Assembly (NCBI GenBank): GCA_900320095.1
Contig: ONQZ01000003.1
Span: 1-64,000 of the forward strand
DNA length: 64,000 nucleotides
Source of the DNA: an uncultured Lentisphaerota bacterium
GTDB taxonomy: Bacteria > Verrucomicrobiota > Lentisphaeria > Victivallales > UBA1829
Direction of reading: 5' to 3'
In this document: positions 25,445-33,414 of the stretch, piece after piece
How positions within the stretch are numbered: the first letter of the stretch is position 1
Layout of the letters: the number at the start of each line of letters is the position of its first letter
Translations under genes and position numbers: made by a program
Notes under the pieces: generated by a model
What the model saw: only the letters and a program-made list of their open reading frames with translations
The model's database searches: none
Told to the model about the DNA's origin: nothing

Positions 25445-26320
25445 ATGATTGACCTTCACATGCACAGCACCTGTTCCGACGGTACCCTGACGCCGGAGGA
25501 GCTTGTCGCCGCCACCCTGAATATGGGGCTGGAAGCCGCCGCCCTGACCGACCACGACACGGTTTCGGGCGCGGAACGGTTCCTGTCCGCCGCGTCCGGG
25601 ACGCCGCTTCATGCCGTGCCAGGCGTCGAGCTTGCGAGCATGCTGTTCAACAAGGACATCCACATCGTGGGGCTGTTCCTCGACCCCGGCTGTCCCGCTT
25701 TGCTGTCCGCGCTGGAGCAGATGCGTCTGTGGCGCGAGGAGCGCAACGCGGAAATGGTGGAGAAGATCCGGTCGAAGGGATACGAGATCACGATGGACGA
25801 AGTGCTGGCCGAGGCTGGCGGCGAAAGCGTCGGGCGTCCGCACATGGCGTCCGTCCTGCTCAGAAAAGGCTATTTTCAGGATATGCAGAGCGTGTTCGGG
25901 CGGCTGATCGGCCGCAACGGCTCCTGCTTCGTCCTCCGCAAATACTACCCCGTCGATGTCTGCATCCGGCTGATCCACGAGGCGGGCGGCCTGGCGATCT
26001 GGGCGCATCCGCTTCATGCCGCGCACGGAGCGAGGGCGGCCCTCCGCAGGATCGGCTCGCGGCTGATCTCCTACGGCCTCGACGGCCTCGAATGCTACTA
26101 CTCGATGTTCGCCGAACAGCAGCAGGCCGACGCGCTGAAATTCGCCCGCGCCCGTTCGCTGCTCGTCTCCGGCGGAAGCGATTTCCACGGGGCGTCCCAT
26201 CCCCAGGTCAAATTGGGCTCCGGGATCGACGGCAACCTCGCGATCCCGTTCGAGATTTACGAACGGCTCCTCGCCGCAAAGCAGAACAGGGTTTCCCATG
26301 ACAACGAAAAAACATGTTGA
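25445..26320 (+). CDS. PHP-domain phosphoesterase (RNase AM/TrpH type)
   Basis: The 291-residue protein has the four PHP metal motifs: DLHMHSTCSDGT, LTDHDTVSG, the PGVELAS motif, then IWAHP and GGSDFHG. The arrangement fits the RNase AM (3',5'-nucleoside bisphosphate phosphatase/5'-3' exonuclease) group rather than DNA polymerase PHP domains. I chose ATG 25445 because the domain begins there and GGAG lies upstream. It overlaps trmB by 23 bp, so the two form an operon with an RNA-metabolism theme. Confidence 0.9.
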   Translation: MIDLHMHSTCSDGTLTPEELVAATLNMGLEAAALTDHDTVSGAERFLSAASGTPLHAVPGVELASMLFNKDIHIVGLFLDPGCPALLSALEQMRLWREERNAEMVEKIRSKGYEITMDEVLAEAGGESVGRPHMASVLLRKGYFQDMQSVFGRLIGRNGSCFVLRKYYPVDVCIRLIHEAGGLAIWAHPLHAAHGARAALRRIGSRLISYGLDGLECYYSMFAEQQQADALKFARARSLLVSGGSDFHGASHPQVKLGSGIDGNLAIPFEIYERLLAAKQNRVSHDNEKTC

Positions 26321-26906
26321 CGGCATCGTGATGCTCCATAACCTGTACACCCGGCTGGAAAACGTGGTCCCCATGCCGGAACCCGGAATGCGCGCCGAAC
26401 TTGACCTCGGATGCGGCGATGGCGAGTATGCACTGGCGCTGGCGGCACGCCGTCCCGACGTGTACGTGATCGCGGCGGACATGCTGCTCGGCCGCGTGCG
26501 GAAGGTCCGGAAACGCGTCCTGCGGGACGGCTTGGCGAATCTGCATGTGCTGAAAAGCGAGTCGCGCGTGCTGATCTCCCGGACGATCCCGGACGCGTTC
26601 CTCGACCGCGTGAACCTGCTCTGCCCGGACCCGTGGCCGAAAGCGAAACACCGCTGCCACCGCCTCATCACCTCGGACATCATGATGCAGTTCGCACGCA
26701 TCCTGAAGCCGGACGGCGTGTTCCATTTCTCCACGGACAACGCGGAGTATCTGGAAATCGCGGACCGGACCGTCGCGGAGTCGGGGCTTTTTGCGCCGTC
26801 CGACCTCGCGCTCATCGCCGACGTCGCGGACATCAAGACCGGATTCGAACTCCTTTGGGAGTCCGAAGGCAAGACCGTGACGCACCGCGCCTGGCGCAAG
26901 CTCTGA
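26298..26906 (+). CDS. trmB: tRNA (guanine-N7-)-methyltransferase
   Basis: TrmB methylates G46 of the tRNA variable loop using S-adenosylmethionine. The 202-residue protein has the SAM motif ELDLGCGDGEYALALA and the TrmB signature LCPDPWPKAKHRCHRL, which holds the tRNA-binding and catalytic residues, followed by FHFSTDN. The start overlaps the end of the PHP gene. Confidence 0.93.
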   Translation: MTTKKHVDGIVMLHNLYTRLENVVPMPEPGMRAELDLGCGDGEYALALAARRPDVYVIAADMLLGRVRKVRKRVLRDGLANLHVLKSESRVLISRTIPDAFLDRVNLLCPDPWPKAKHRCHRLITSDIMMQFARILKPDGVFHFSTDNAEYLEIADRTVAESGLFAPSDLALIADVADIKTGFELLWESEGKTVTHRAWRKL

Positions 26907-27020
26907 ACCTGGAGCTGGTCACGCTGAGCGACAGACCATTCTCGGAGCGTTCCATATCAATCTGCCATGTTAAGGTGAAACTGGTTTTCAGGATACCCCC
27001 TTATCAGGATACCCCTCTCT

Positions 27021-27435
27021 CAAGTTTCAGTTAAAAGGAACTTGTTTTAACTGAAACTTGCGCGTATGCGCGGGAGGGGGCTGTGTCTGGCATATTGCGA
27101 AACCGTGACCGCCGGAGAGACTGTATTCAACAAAGGAACTAACCGAGGTTAAATGAGATGCATGAAAAGAGGCAGTGCTCTTTTGGGAAATCACCCCATC
27201 AAGTTTCAGTTAAAAGGAACTTGTTTTAACTGAAACTTGCGCGCATGCGCGGGAGGAGGCTGTTTATGGCGCTTTGTGCCCCCGGACCTTCAGACGGGAT
27301 CGCATTCAGAGATGAGAAGAAACGAGGTCCAATGAAGCGAAATTTGAAGAGTCAGATCCTTTCCTGAGTCAATAACAGTCAAGTTTCTGTCAAAAGGAAC
27401 TTGTTTTGACAAAAACTTGCGCGTATGCGCGGGAG
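27021..27435. repeat. Hairpin array A: three palindromic units about 180 bp apart
   Basis: Hairpins lie at 27021-27060, 27200-27239 and 27380-27419. Each has a 16-bp stem (CAAGTTTCAGTTAAAA with its complement) and the 8-nt loop GGAACTTG. Each is followed by a GC-only palindrome such as CGCGCATGCGCG and GGGAG. The start-to-start distance is 179 and 180 bp. Between the first two units the spacers also align weakly (GGCTGT, ATTCA, CGAGGT, AATGA in register), so the whole 180-bp unit is repeated. The third hairpin carries paired changes (TCAAAA against TTTTGA), which keep the stem. No gene is recognised in 26907-27734; the part from 27436 on is unique sequence ending in a promoter. Confidence 0.85.
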
Positions 27436-27650
27436 AGGATTTCTCGACCCTTCTGCCCTTTCTGCCTCCTTTTCGCCCTTTGAGATGATGCCGATTGCGC
27501 CGGGACATCATGTCTGTGTTGCGGCCTATGACAAGATGCCTGTCCAACGGGGAATGCGTGAAACCGGCATGTCCGCTTGTTTCCTGGCGGATGAACCGCT
27601 CCCGCCGCCGCATTTTTCCTCTTTTTTTCGGAAAACTTCGGAAAAACGAC

Positions 27651-27679
27651 TTGATTAAAACGGCGGAGTATGATATATT
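27651..27679 (+). promoter_or_regulatory. Promoter of the TRL-like lipoprotein gene
   Basis: TTGATT at 27651-27656 and TATATT at 27674-27679 are 17 bp apart. In the predicted leader, TTTTAACTGAAACT at about 27699-27712 equals one arm of the hairpin repeat of array A. Confidence 0.65.
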
Positions 27680-27734
27680 GCTTTATAAACTATACGCTTT
27701 TAACTGAAACTCATTCTATCAGGAGACAAATCTC

Positions 27735-28121
27735 ATGAAAAAGTCCCTCAAGCTCGCCGTCCTTTCCGCCTGCGCCGTCCTCGGCGCCCTCTCCGCCACC
27801 TCCTGCGCCACGCCGTTCCCGCTCGGATGCCTCTACACCGACGTCGTTCTGCCCGGCCCCCTCGGCGACGGCAACCTGAGCCAGTCCTATAACCGCCGCG
27901 GTTCCTCCTCCTGCTACAGCATCCTCGGCTGGGTGGCGGGCGGCGACGCCTCCATCAACGAAGCCGCAGTCAACGGCGGCATCGACAAGATCGGCTGGAC
28001 GAACATCCACGTGACGAACTACTTCGGCATCTACGGCATCTACAAGACCGAAGTCTTCGGCACCAGCAAGTCCCTCGGTCCCGACCAGACCCTCGCTCCG
28101 GCCAAAAGCGCCCAGAAGTAA
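27735..28121 (+). CDS. TRL-like family lipoprotein
   Basis: The 128-residue protein has a lipoprotein signal peptide with lipobox ATSC at about residues 21-24. The rest matches the TRL-like family: GCLYTDVVLP, a central SSSCYSILGWVAGGDASI, then EAAVNGGIDKIGWTNIHV. The family is small, exported and of unknown function. AGGAGA lies before the start. It is transcribed alone, downstream of hairpin array A. Confidence 0.8.
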   Translation: MKKSLKLAVLSACAVLGALSATSCATPFPLGCLYTDVVLPGPLGDGNLSQSYNRRGSSSCYSILGWVAGGDASINEAAVNGGIDKIGWTNIHVTNYFGIYGIYKTEVFGTSKSLGPDQTLAPAKSAQK

Positions 28122-28257
28122 TTGATTGTTCCGGTCCGAAGCTGTTTCGGCCGAAACAAAGCAAACAGGCGGTTTTCTCGACTGTGTTGCGGTTTTTCCC
28201 CGCGACACATCGGATGCCGCCGTTTTTTGTACGGAAACAACCCCGTTTTTTTCTGGC

Positions 28258-29088
28258 ATGACGTTTCTTGAACTGAAAAAGGATCTCGCGCAACGTTTCT
28301 CGCAGGCCGGATTCGAGGCGGCCGACCTCGAAGCGCACTTCATTGTCTGCGAGGCCGCCGGCATCCCGGACCGCGAGTTCCCGCTCTATGCGCATGAACC
28401 CCTCGCGTCCGAGGCGCAGGCACGCGCGGAATCCTTCGCTGCGCGCCGCCTGAAAAACGAGCCGTGGCAGTACATTTTCGGACATGCGCCGTTCCGCGAC
28501 CTCGAGCTTGCGGTCGGTCCGGGCTGTCTGATCCCGCGTCCCGAGACGGAGTATTCCATTGACCTCATGCTCGACGGCCTGCCGTACGGCGCGGCCGTCT
28601 GCGAGCTCGGCGTCGGCAGCGGCGCAATCTCGCTGGCGCTCGCCTCGGAACGTCCCGGCCTGACGGTCGTCGGCGTCGAGCTTTCTCCTGCCGCGCTGAG
28701 GTGGGCGGAGCTCAACCTGAAAAAACTTGCCCTGCCGAACGTGACATTCCTGCAGGGCGATCTTTTCGGACCGGTCGCCGGACGCAAGTTCGACCTCATT
28801 GTGGCAAATCTCCCGTACATCCCGGAGAGTGACCGCGACGCTCTTCCGCCGAACGTGCGCGGTTACGAGCCGGACGAAGCATTATTCGGCGGCGCCGACG
28901 GCCTGGACGTCATCGCCCGCGCTCTGGAACAATCCCCCTCATTCCTGAATCCGGGGGGACGCATCTTTTTCGAGCTTGACCCATGCAATGCGGACCGGGC
29001 ATTCGAGCTCGCCTCAAAGTATCTGAACAAGCCCGCGCTTCTGCACGACCAGTACGGCGCGGTGCGTTTCCTCACGGCGCAAAAATAA
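28258..29088 (+). CDS. prmC: Release factor glutamine methyltransferase
   Basis: PrmC (HemK) methylates the Gln of the GGQ loop in RF1 and RF2. The 276-residue protein has the N-terminal helical domain, the substrate loop LIPRPETE, SAM motif VCELGVGSGAISLALA and the catalytic NLPYIPESD, where the usual NPPY is NLPY. I chose ATG 28258 because the family N-terminus (FLELKKDLAQRF) begins there. No prfA is adjacent. Confidence 0.92.
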   Translation: MTFLELKKDLAQRFSQAGFEAADLEAHFIVCEAAGIPDREFPLYAHEPLASEAQARAESFAARRLKNEPWQYIFGHAPFRDLELAVGPGCLIPRPETEYSIDLMLDGLPYGAAVCELGVGSGAISLALASERPGLTVVGVELSPAALRWAELNLKKLALPNVTFLQGDLFGPVAGRKFDLIVANLPYIPESDRDALPPNVRGYEPDEALFGGADGLDVIARALEQSPSFLNPGGRIFFELDPCNADRAFELASKYLNKPALLHDQYGAVRFLTAQK

Positions 29089-29091
29089 CGC

Positions 29092-29160
29092 CCGGACCGC
29101 CGCATAAGACGATCCGGGCACACATTGACTGTCGAGCGGTGCGCGGCTATGCTTGCGCAC
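29092..29160. terminator. Hairpins between convergent prmC and phosphoglycerate mutase genes
   Basis: GCCCGGA and TCCGGGC flank a short spacer at about 29092-29120, and GTGCGC pairs with GCGCAC at about 29139-29160. There are no T-runs, so termination is inferred from the convergent position. Confidence 0.4.
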
Positions 29161-29191
29161 AAACGATCTGATCGGTCGTTCCGTTATTTCC

Positions 29192-30415
29192 TCAGAGGCC
29201 GAGCACCATCCGGATGAACGCGTCGCCGGTCATGAACCCGAGCGAGCCGTTCGGCGCCGCCTTCTCCGAGTATTCCGTGACGGAATCGGGCTGGATGTGC
29301 GGCCCCCAGATGCAGACGGGCACCGGGGTGCGCGTGTGCTGGCGCATGGAGAGCGGCACGGGGTGATCGGGGAGGACAGCGAACGTGACGCCGCGTCCCT
29401 GGAGCGCCTCGACGACTGGCTTGATGATGCGGTTTTCGAAGTCGCGGATCGCCTGCATTTTAAGGTCGAGACGTCCTTCGTGTCCGGTCTCGTCGATCGC
29501 CTCGAGGTGGACGTACACGAAATCGTGGTCTTCGATCGCGCGGATGGCCGCCGCCGCTTTGCCCTCGTAGTTCGTGTCGATGTAGCCCGTGGCGCCCTCG
29601 ACGGGGATCACGTCCATCCCGGCGCACTTGGCGATGCCGGAGATCACGTCGACCGCCGTGATGACCGCGCCGGTCTTGCCGCCGTAGCGCTCCGTGAACT
29701 TCGGGAACGACGGCGTACGGCCCGGGCTCCACGGCCAGATCGCGTTGCCTTTCGCCTCGCCGGACTTCACCAGCGGGTGTTCCGCCAGGAACGCCGCCGC
29801 GTCCGCCCAGAGCTTGTTCAGGAATTCCACCGTGTACGCGGCTTCCTTCGAATCGTCCAGCGCGGTCCACGGGAGCTCGGCGACCGGGATGTCCTGCGAG
29901 GAATCCGGCTTGTAGTAGCCGACTTTCGGGGAGAACTCCGGTCCGTGCAGGATCAGCAGGTTGCGGTAGCTCACGCCGGGGTAGAACGTGAGCTTGTCCG
30001 AGCCGAAATGCTCCTGAAGTGCCTCCATCAGGACGCGGGCGTGTTCCTTCGTGATGTGGCCGGCGGAATAATCCTTCAGGATGCCGTCCTCGACCGTGAT
30101 CAGGTTGCAGCGCCACGCGACGTCGTCGGGCGCGAGCGGGATGCCCTGGCTGACCGCCTCGATCGGGCCGCGTCCCGGATAGTACAGCGATGGCGCGTAG
30201 CCCAGCACGGACATGTTCGCGACGTCCGAGGAGGTCGGGTAGCCTTCCGGAAGGGTCAGGAATGTGCCGGACGCGCCGTTTGCGGCGATCTTGTCCATGG
30301 TCGGGGTCGGGACGGATTCGAGCGGGGTCTTCCCGCCGAGTTCGGGGATCGGGAGGTCGGCCATGCCGTCGCCGAGGAAGACGACGGCTTTGCCTTTCAG
30401 GTCGCATGCGTTCAT
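29192..30415 (-). CDS. apgM: Cofactor-independent phosphoglycerate mutase, archaeal type
   Basis: This 407-residue enzyme interconverts 3- and 2-phosphoglycerate without 2,3-bisphosphoglycerate. The alkaline-phosphatase fold metal motifs are present: VVFLGDGMADLP, the SSD of YPTSSDVANMSVLGY, and late VYVHLEAIDETGHEG and FAVLPDHPVPLSMRQH. The compact length and the GYDP-like segment place it in the ApgM (archaeal) family rather than in GpmI. It is monocistronic with its own promoter. Confidence 0.92.
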   Translation of the reverse strand: MNACDLKGKAVVFLGDGMADLPIPELGGKTPLESVPTPTMDKIAANGASGTFLTLPEGYPTSSDVANMSVLGYAPSLYYPGRGPIEAVSQGIPLAPDDVAWRCNLITVEDGILKDYSAGHITKEHARVLMEALQEHFGSDKLTFYPGVSYRNLLILHGPEFSPKVGYYKPDSSQDIPVAELPWTALDDSKEAAYTVEFLNKLWADAAAFLAEHPLVKSGEAKGNAIWPWSPGRTPSFPKFTERYGGKTGAVITAVDVISGIAKCAGMDVIPVEGATGYIDTNYEGKAAAAIRAIEDHDFVYVHLEAIDETGHEGRLDLKMQAIRDFENRIIKPVVEALQGRGVTFAVLPDHPVPLSMRQHTRTPVPVCIWGPHIQPDSVTEYSEKAAPNGSLGFMTGDAFIRMVLGL

Positions 30416-30467
30416 GATTGGAGATTTCCTTTCCTGTCATGCAGGGATTGTTTTTTCTGATATAAAT

Positions 30468-30496
30468 AAAATACCATGCCGGAGGCGAAAAGTCAA
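30468..30496 (-). promoter_or_regulatory. Promoter of the phosphoglycerate mutase gene
   Basis: On the minus strand TTGACT (30496-30491) and TATTTT (30473-30468) are 17 bp apart. Confidence 0.55.
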
Positions 30497-30540
30497 GGCG
30501 TTCCGGCTGTTTCCGGCATCGAAAACTGGCTGACATTTGT

Positions 30541-30612
30541 AAGTATACTTTGAAAATACTTTCAAAAAAGTTGCAAAACGCGCTTGAAACTGAATGCTTC
30601 CCGTTGTATTGT
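30541..30612 (+). promoter_or_regulatory. Promoter and possible operator of the LexA-like gene
   Basis: TTGAAA at 30584-30589 and TATTGT at 30607-30612 are 17 bp apart. A perfect 10-bp palindrome AAGTATACTT lies at 30541-30550 and a related AATACTTT follows; these could be binding sites for the product itself. Confidence 0.45.
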
Positions 30613-30712
30613 ATCTTATCGGAAGAACATTTCATGTTTTCCTCTCACGCCGCCGGTGTTTTCCGTCTGTCGCCCGGCGGCACGCCAATCCCCAGCACCA
30701 GGACCCGGACGA

Positions 30713-31279
30713 ATGAAGAAAATCACGAAACGTCAGTTTGAGATTGCGGCTTATATTCGCGATTTCATCGGTAAAAACGCAATCTCGCCCACGCTTTACG
30801 ACATAGCCGGGTACTTTTCCATCAAGCCGTCCACCGCGGCCGCGCACGTTGCTGCCCTGGAACGCAAACGCGTCATCGTCCGGCAGAAAGGCCGCCGCCG
30901 GAGCATCCGTCCGGCCGGGATGGGGGCCTGCCTGCCGAAGAAAGTTCCCCTATGCGTTCCGTTTTACATGAAAGGCGCAAACGTTTCCGGCGCGCCGTCG
31001 TCCTATTACCATGTGGACTCCAGTCTGCTGCCGGACAATGTCCGCGCAAAGGATTTGTTCGCCGTCCGGTTCGGGCTGTTCAACGGGATGCCCGCCGGAT
31101 TCGACCTCGATCCCCGCGACATCCTGATCGTCTGGACCAAGCCGGGCCGTCTGCATCCCGGCATGATCGTGATGGAACACGCCGAAAAAACGCCGGTCTG
31201 CCGTCAGGTGAACATGGATTCGGAACCCGGCCCGAAGGTGGTCGGGCAGGTGATCGCGCTCCTGCGTCCGCTCAAATAA
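30713..31279 (+). CDS. LexA-like transcriptional regulator lacking the catalytic serine
   Basis: The 188-residue protein has a LexA-type winged helix (KITKRQFEIAAYIRDF ... SPTLYDIAGYFSIKPSTAAA) and a C-terminal domain with the S24 peptidase outline (VDSSLLPDNVRAKDLF, then DPRDILIV and VVGQVIALLR). Where LexA has G-D-S-M, this protein reads F-N-G-M, so the nucleophilic Ser appears lost and self-cleavage is unlikely. I chose ATG 30713 because the HTH starts there. It may be a constitutive repressor, or one that senses a ligand. Confidence 0.7.
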   Translation: MKKITKRQFEIAAYIRDFIGKNAISPTLYDIAGYFSIKPSTAAAHVAALERKRVIVRQKGRRRSIRPAGMGACLPKKVPLCVPFYMKGANVSGAPSSYYHVDSSLLPDNVRAKDLFAVRFGLFNGMPAGFDLDPRDILIVWTKPGRLHPGMIVMEHAEKTPVCRQVNMDSEPGPKVVGQVIALLRPLK

Positions 31280-31322
31280 GAAACGCCGTGCCGGTGTTTT
31301 CGTCTTTTTTCTTCATACAGGC

Positions 31323-31350
31323 TTGACTTTACGGAAAATGATCCTACATT
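31323..31350 (+). promoter_or_regulatory. Promoter of the small lipoprotein gene
   Basis: TTGACT at 31323-31328 and TACATT at 31345-31350 are 16 bp apart, 38 bp before the start codon. Confidence 0.55.
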
Positions 31351-31387
31351 ATCTTACCATGCATTTTTTCAACCGGAAAGGCCTGTC

Positions 31388-31783
31388 ATGTTCAGATCGC
31401 TTTGCATTCTTTTCGCCGCCGCTATCGTCGTTCTTTTCAGCGGCTGCCGCAGTACCGTTGAGAACAACAACCGTACCGCGCAGGAGCTTTGCCGGTACAT
31501 GATGCAGCAGACCGGCGGCAAATTCGACGGCCCGATGGCGGTCGAGCCGATCCACGCGGACGACGGATTCGCGCTGAAGATCGCGGACCGTCAGGTCGCG
31601 TTCTACAAGTTCAACACGAAGTACAAAAAAGCCCGCGCGAAGATCGAATACGTCGACAAAAACGGCTTCATCTACATCTACGGGTTCAAGTATTCCGCCG
31701 TCTCCCACGGCTCGTTCATCATGGTCGATTACGAGACCAACCCGCTGAAGGACAGGCTCCTCGAAGCATTCAAGAGCTTCTGA
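31388..31783 (+). CDS. Small lipoprotein of unknown function
   Basis: The 131-residue protein has a lipoprotein signal peptide with lipobox LFSGC (Cys at about residue 20). The mature part is mixed alpha/beta with many charged residues (AFYKFNTKYKKARAKIEYVD) and no domain that I recognise. It stands alone between the LexA-like gene and the convergent azlD. Confidence 0.75.
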   Translation: MFRSLCILFAAAIVVLFSGCRSTVENNNRTAQELCRYMMQQTGGKFDGPMAVEPIHADDGFALKIADRQVAFYKFNTKYKKARAKIEYVDKNGFIYIYGFKYSAVSHGSFIMVDYETNPLKDRLLEAFKSF

Positions 31784-31817
31784 GCTCGTCCTCTTTCCTT
31801 TTTCTCTGTCTCCCGTA

Positions 31818-32168
31818 TTACGGGATGACGGTCTGCACGAGCGTCATGTATACCGCGGTTCCCGCCAGAATGGACACCAGCGGATTGCGTTTCCACAGCT
31901 GAAGCGCGACCACCACGACCGCCGCCGCGAGTTCCGCCAGCCCGAACATGTGTTCGGCGGGCGCCCGGTCCCGCACGTAGCACGCGAAACAGTACACCAC
32001 CAGCATGGCGATCGCCGCCGGGGACAGGACGTTTCCGATGCTCAGGACCAGCGCGGGCGGGCGTTTGCCTGTGCCGAAGAACAGGAACGGCAGCGCGCGG
32101 AGCAGGAACGTGACACCAGCGGTCACCGCGGTCAGGATCAGCAGATATTCGGTCGATGTTCCGCTCAT
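31818..32168 (-). CDS. azlD: Branched-chain amino acid export subunit AzlD
   Basis: The 116-residue protein has four predicted membrane helices and the AzlD pattern (FLLRALPFLFF near the N-terminus, GNVLSPAAIAMLVVYCF). With AzlC it exports branched-chain amino acids. I chose ATG 32168 because the AzlD domain starts there and it overlaps the end of azlC by 4 bp. Confidence 0.88.
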   Translation of the reverse strand: MSGTSTEYLLILTAVTAGVTFLLRALPFLFFGTGKRPPALVLSIGNVLSPAAIAMLVVYCFACYVRDRAPAEHMFGLAELAAAVVVVALQLWKRNPLVSILAGTAVYMTLVQTVIP

Positions 32169-32890
32169 TTCTTCCCTCCGAATTTCCACGATTCCAGTTT
32201 TTCGAGCGGCTTCCGGAACACGACCAGCGCGGACAGCATCAGGATCATGGACGGGATCAGCATCTTTCCCGCGCCGAAGACGAGCGCGCAGGCGATGGAT
32301 GCCAGAAGCCCGACCGCCGCGTAAACACGGTTTTTCCGTTCCCGGCACTGGTCCGTCAGGATCACCAGAAAGAGCGCCGTCATGGCGAAGTCGATGCCCT
32401 TGTTCGGGAACGGCAGGGCGGCTCCGGCGAGCGCACCGGACACGACGCCGAGGATCCAGTAGAAATGGTTCAGCGCGGCAAGCGTGATGCAGTACAGGAT
32501 GGAATCGCCTCCGGGCGGCACCTTGTTTTCGACTTCGAGCGCGTAGGTCTCGTCCGTAAGGCTCCAGATCAAATAGAGTTTTTTCGCGAGCGGGATTCCG
32601 CGGAAACGCTCAATAAGGGAAAGCCCGTACATGGAGTAGCGGATGTTCAGGCACACGGTCAGGAGCGCCACGTCCAGCATCGGCTGCGAGTTCCGGATCC
32701 AGTCCACGAGCATGAACTGAAGCGCGCCGGAAATGCTTGTGGCGCTGGTCAGAAACGCCCAGAGCGCGGGCAGGCGAATGCCGCTTTTCGCGGCCAGCAG
32801 GACGCCCGCCGCGAATCCCATGGCGGTATACCCCATCAGGACTGGCAGCGAGCTGATAAACGCCTGTTTCAGAACCGGTTTCTGATTCAT
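32165..32890 (-). CDS. azlC: Branched-chain amino acid exporter AzlC
   Basis: The 241-residue membrane protein matches AzlC/YgaZ: SLPVLMGYTAMGFAAGVL, the SATSISGALQFM segment and RYSMYGLSL are in family order. I chose ATG 32890 because AGGAG lies upstream; the longer frame from 33022 crosses the promoter. It overlaps azlD at its 3' end, forming a two-gene operon. Confidence 0.92.
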   Translation of the reverse strand: MNQKPVLKQAFISSLPVLMGYTAMGFAAGVLLAAKSGIRLPALWAFLTSATSISGALQFMLVDWIRNSQPMLDVALLTVCLNIRYSMYGLSLIERFRGIPLAKKLYLIWSLTDETYALEVENKVPPGGDSILYCITLAALNHFYWILGVVSGALAGAALPFPNKGIDFAMTALFLVILTDQCRERKNRVYAAVGLLASIACALVFGAGKMLIPSMILMLSALVVFRKPLEKLESWKFGGKK

Positions 32891-32921
32891 GGATTGGATG
32901 CTCCTGAAAAATGAAGCTACT

Positions 32922-32949
32922 AATATATCATCGTTCTCCGCAAATACAA
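32922..32949 (-). promoter_or_regulatory. Promoter of azlCD
   Basis: On the minus strand TTGTAT (32949-32944) and TATATT (32927-32922) are 16 bp apart. It is divergent from the feoAB promoter about 50 bp away. Confidence 0.55.
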
Positions 32950-33001
32950 AATCTTTTTCCATTCTTTTCTCCGCTTTTCCCGTTTTCGCACCCTCCTTTT
33001 C

Positions 33002-33030
33002 TTGAAAATGGCACACCCGCATGATATATT
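33002..33030 (+). promoter_or_regulatory. Promoter of feoAB
   Basis: TTGAAA at 33002-33007 and TATATT at 33025-33030 are 17 bp apart. I see no clear Fur box around it. Confidence 0.6.
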
Positions 33031-33102
33031 ATATGCTGAACTACTACACACTGCACAGCCGCGCCCCGTATCCCTGCATGGGGCCGGCAGAATGAAGGAA
33101 AC

Positions 33103-33414
33103 ATGTTCATCATGAACGATGAAAAGACCCCGGCCGCGAAGTCCGGGGCATCGGTACGCGTCGCCGCGGCTCCGGCGGAATGCACGCTGGCGGAACTCCC
33201 CGTCGGCAGGTCGGCCGTTGTGATCTATATGAAGCCTTCCCTGCGCGGGAAGAAGAAATTCGCGGACGTCGGGATCGTGCCCGGCACCCTGCTCGAAATG
33301 GAAGCCCACGCCCCGTTCGGCGGCCTCCTCCGCATCAAGGTCATGGAGAGCAGCCTGTCCATCCACCGCGACGATGCCGCGAACATCATCATCCGCATGC
33401 AGGAGCGCCCATGA
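33103..33414 (+). CDS. feoA: Ferrous iron transport protein FeoA
   Basis: The 103-residue protein is the SH3-like partner of FeoB. ADVGIVPGTLLEMEAHAPFGG and the final SLSIHRDDAANIIIR match the family core. About 30 residues precede the domain, including a low-complexity start. The stop codon overlaps the feoB start (ATGA), indicating translational coupling. Confidence 0.92.
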   Translation: MFIMNDEKTPAAKSGASVRVAAAPAECTLAELPVGRSAVVIYMKPSLRGKKKFADVGIVPGTLLEMEAHAPFGGLLRIKVMESSLSIHRDDAANIIIRMQERP

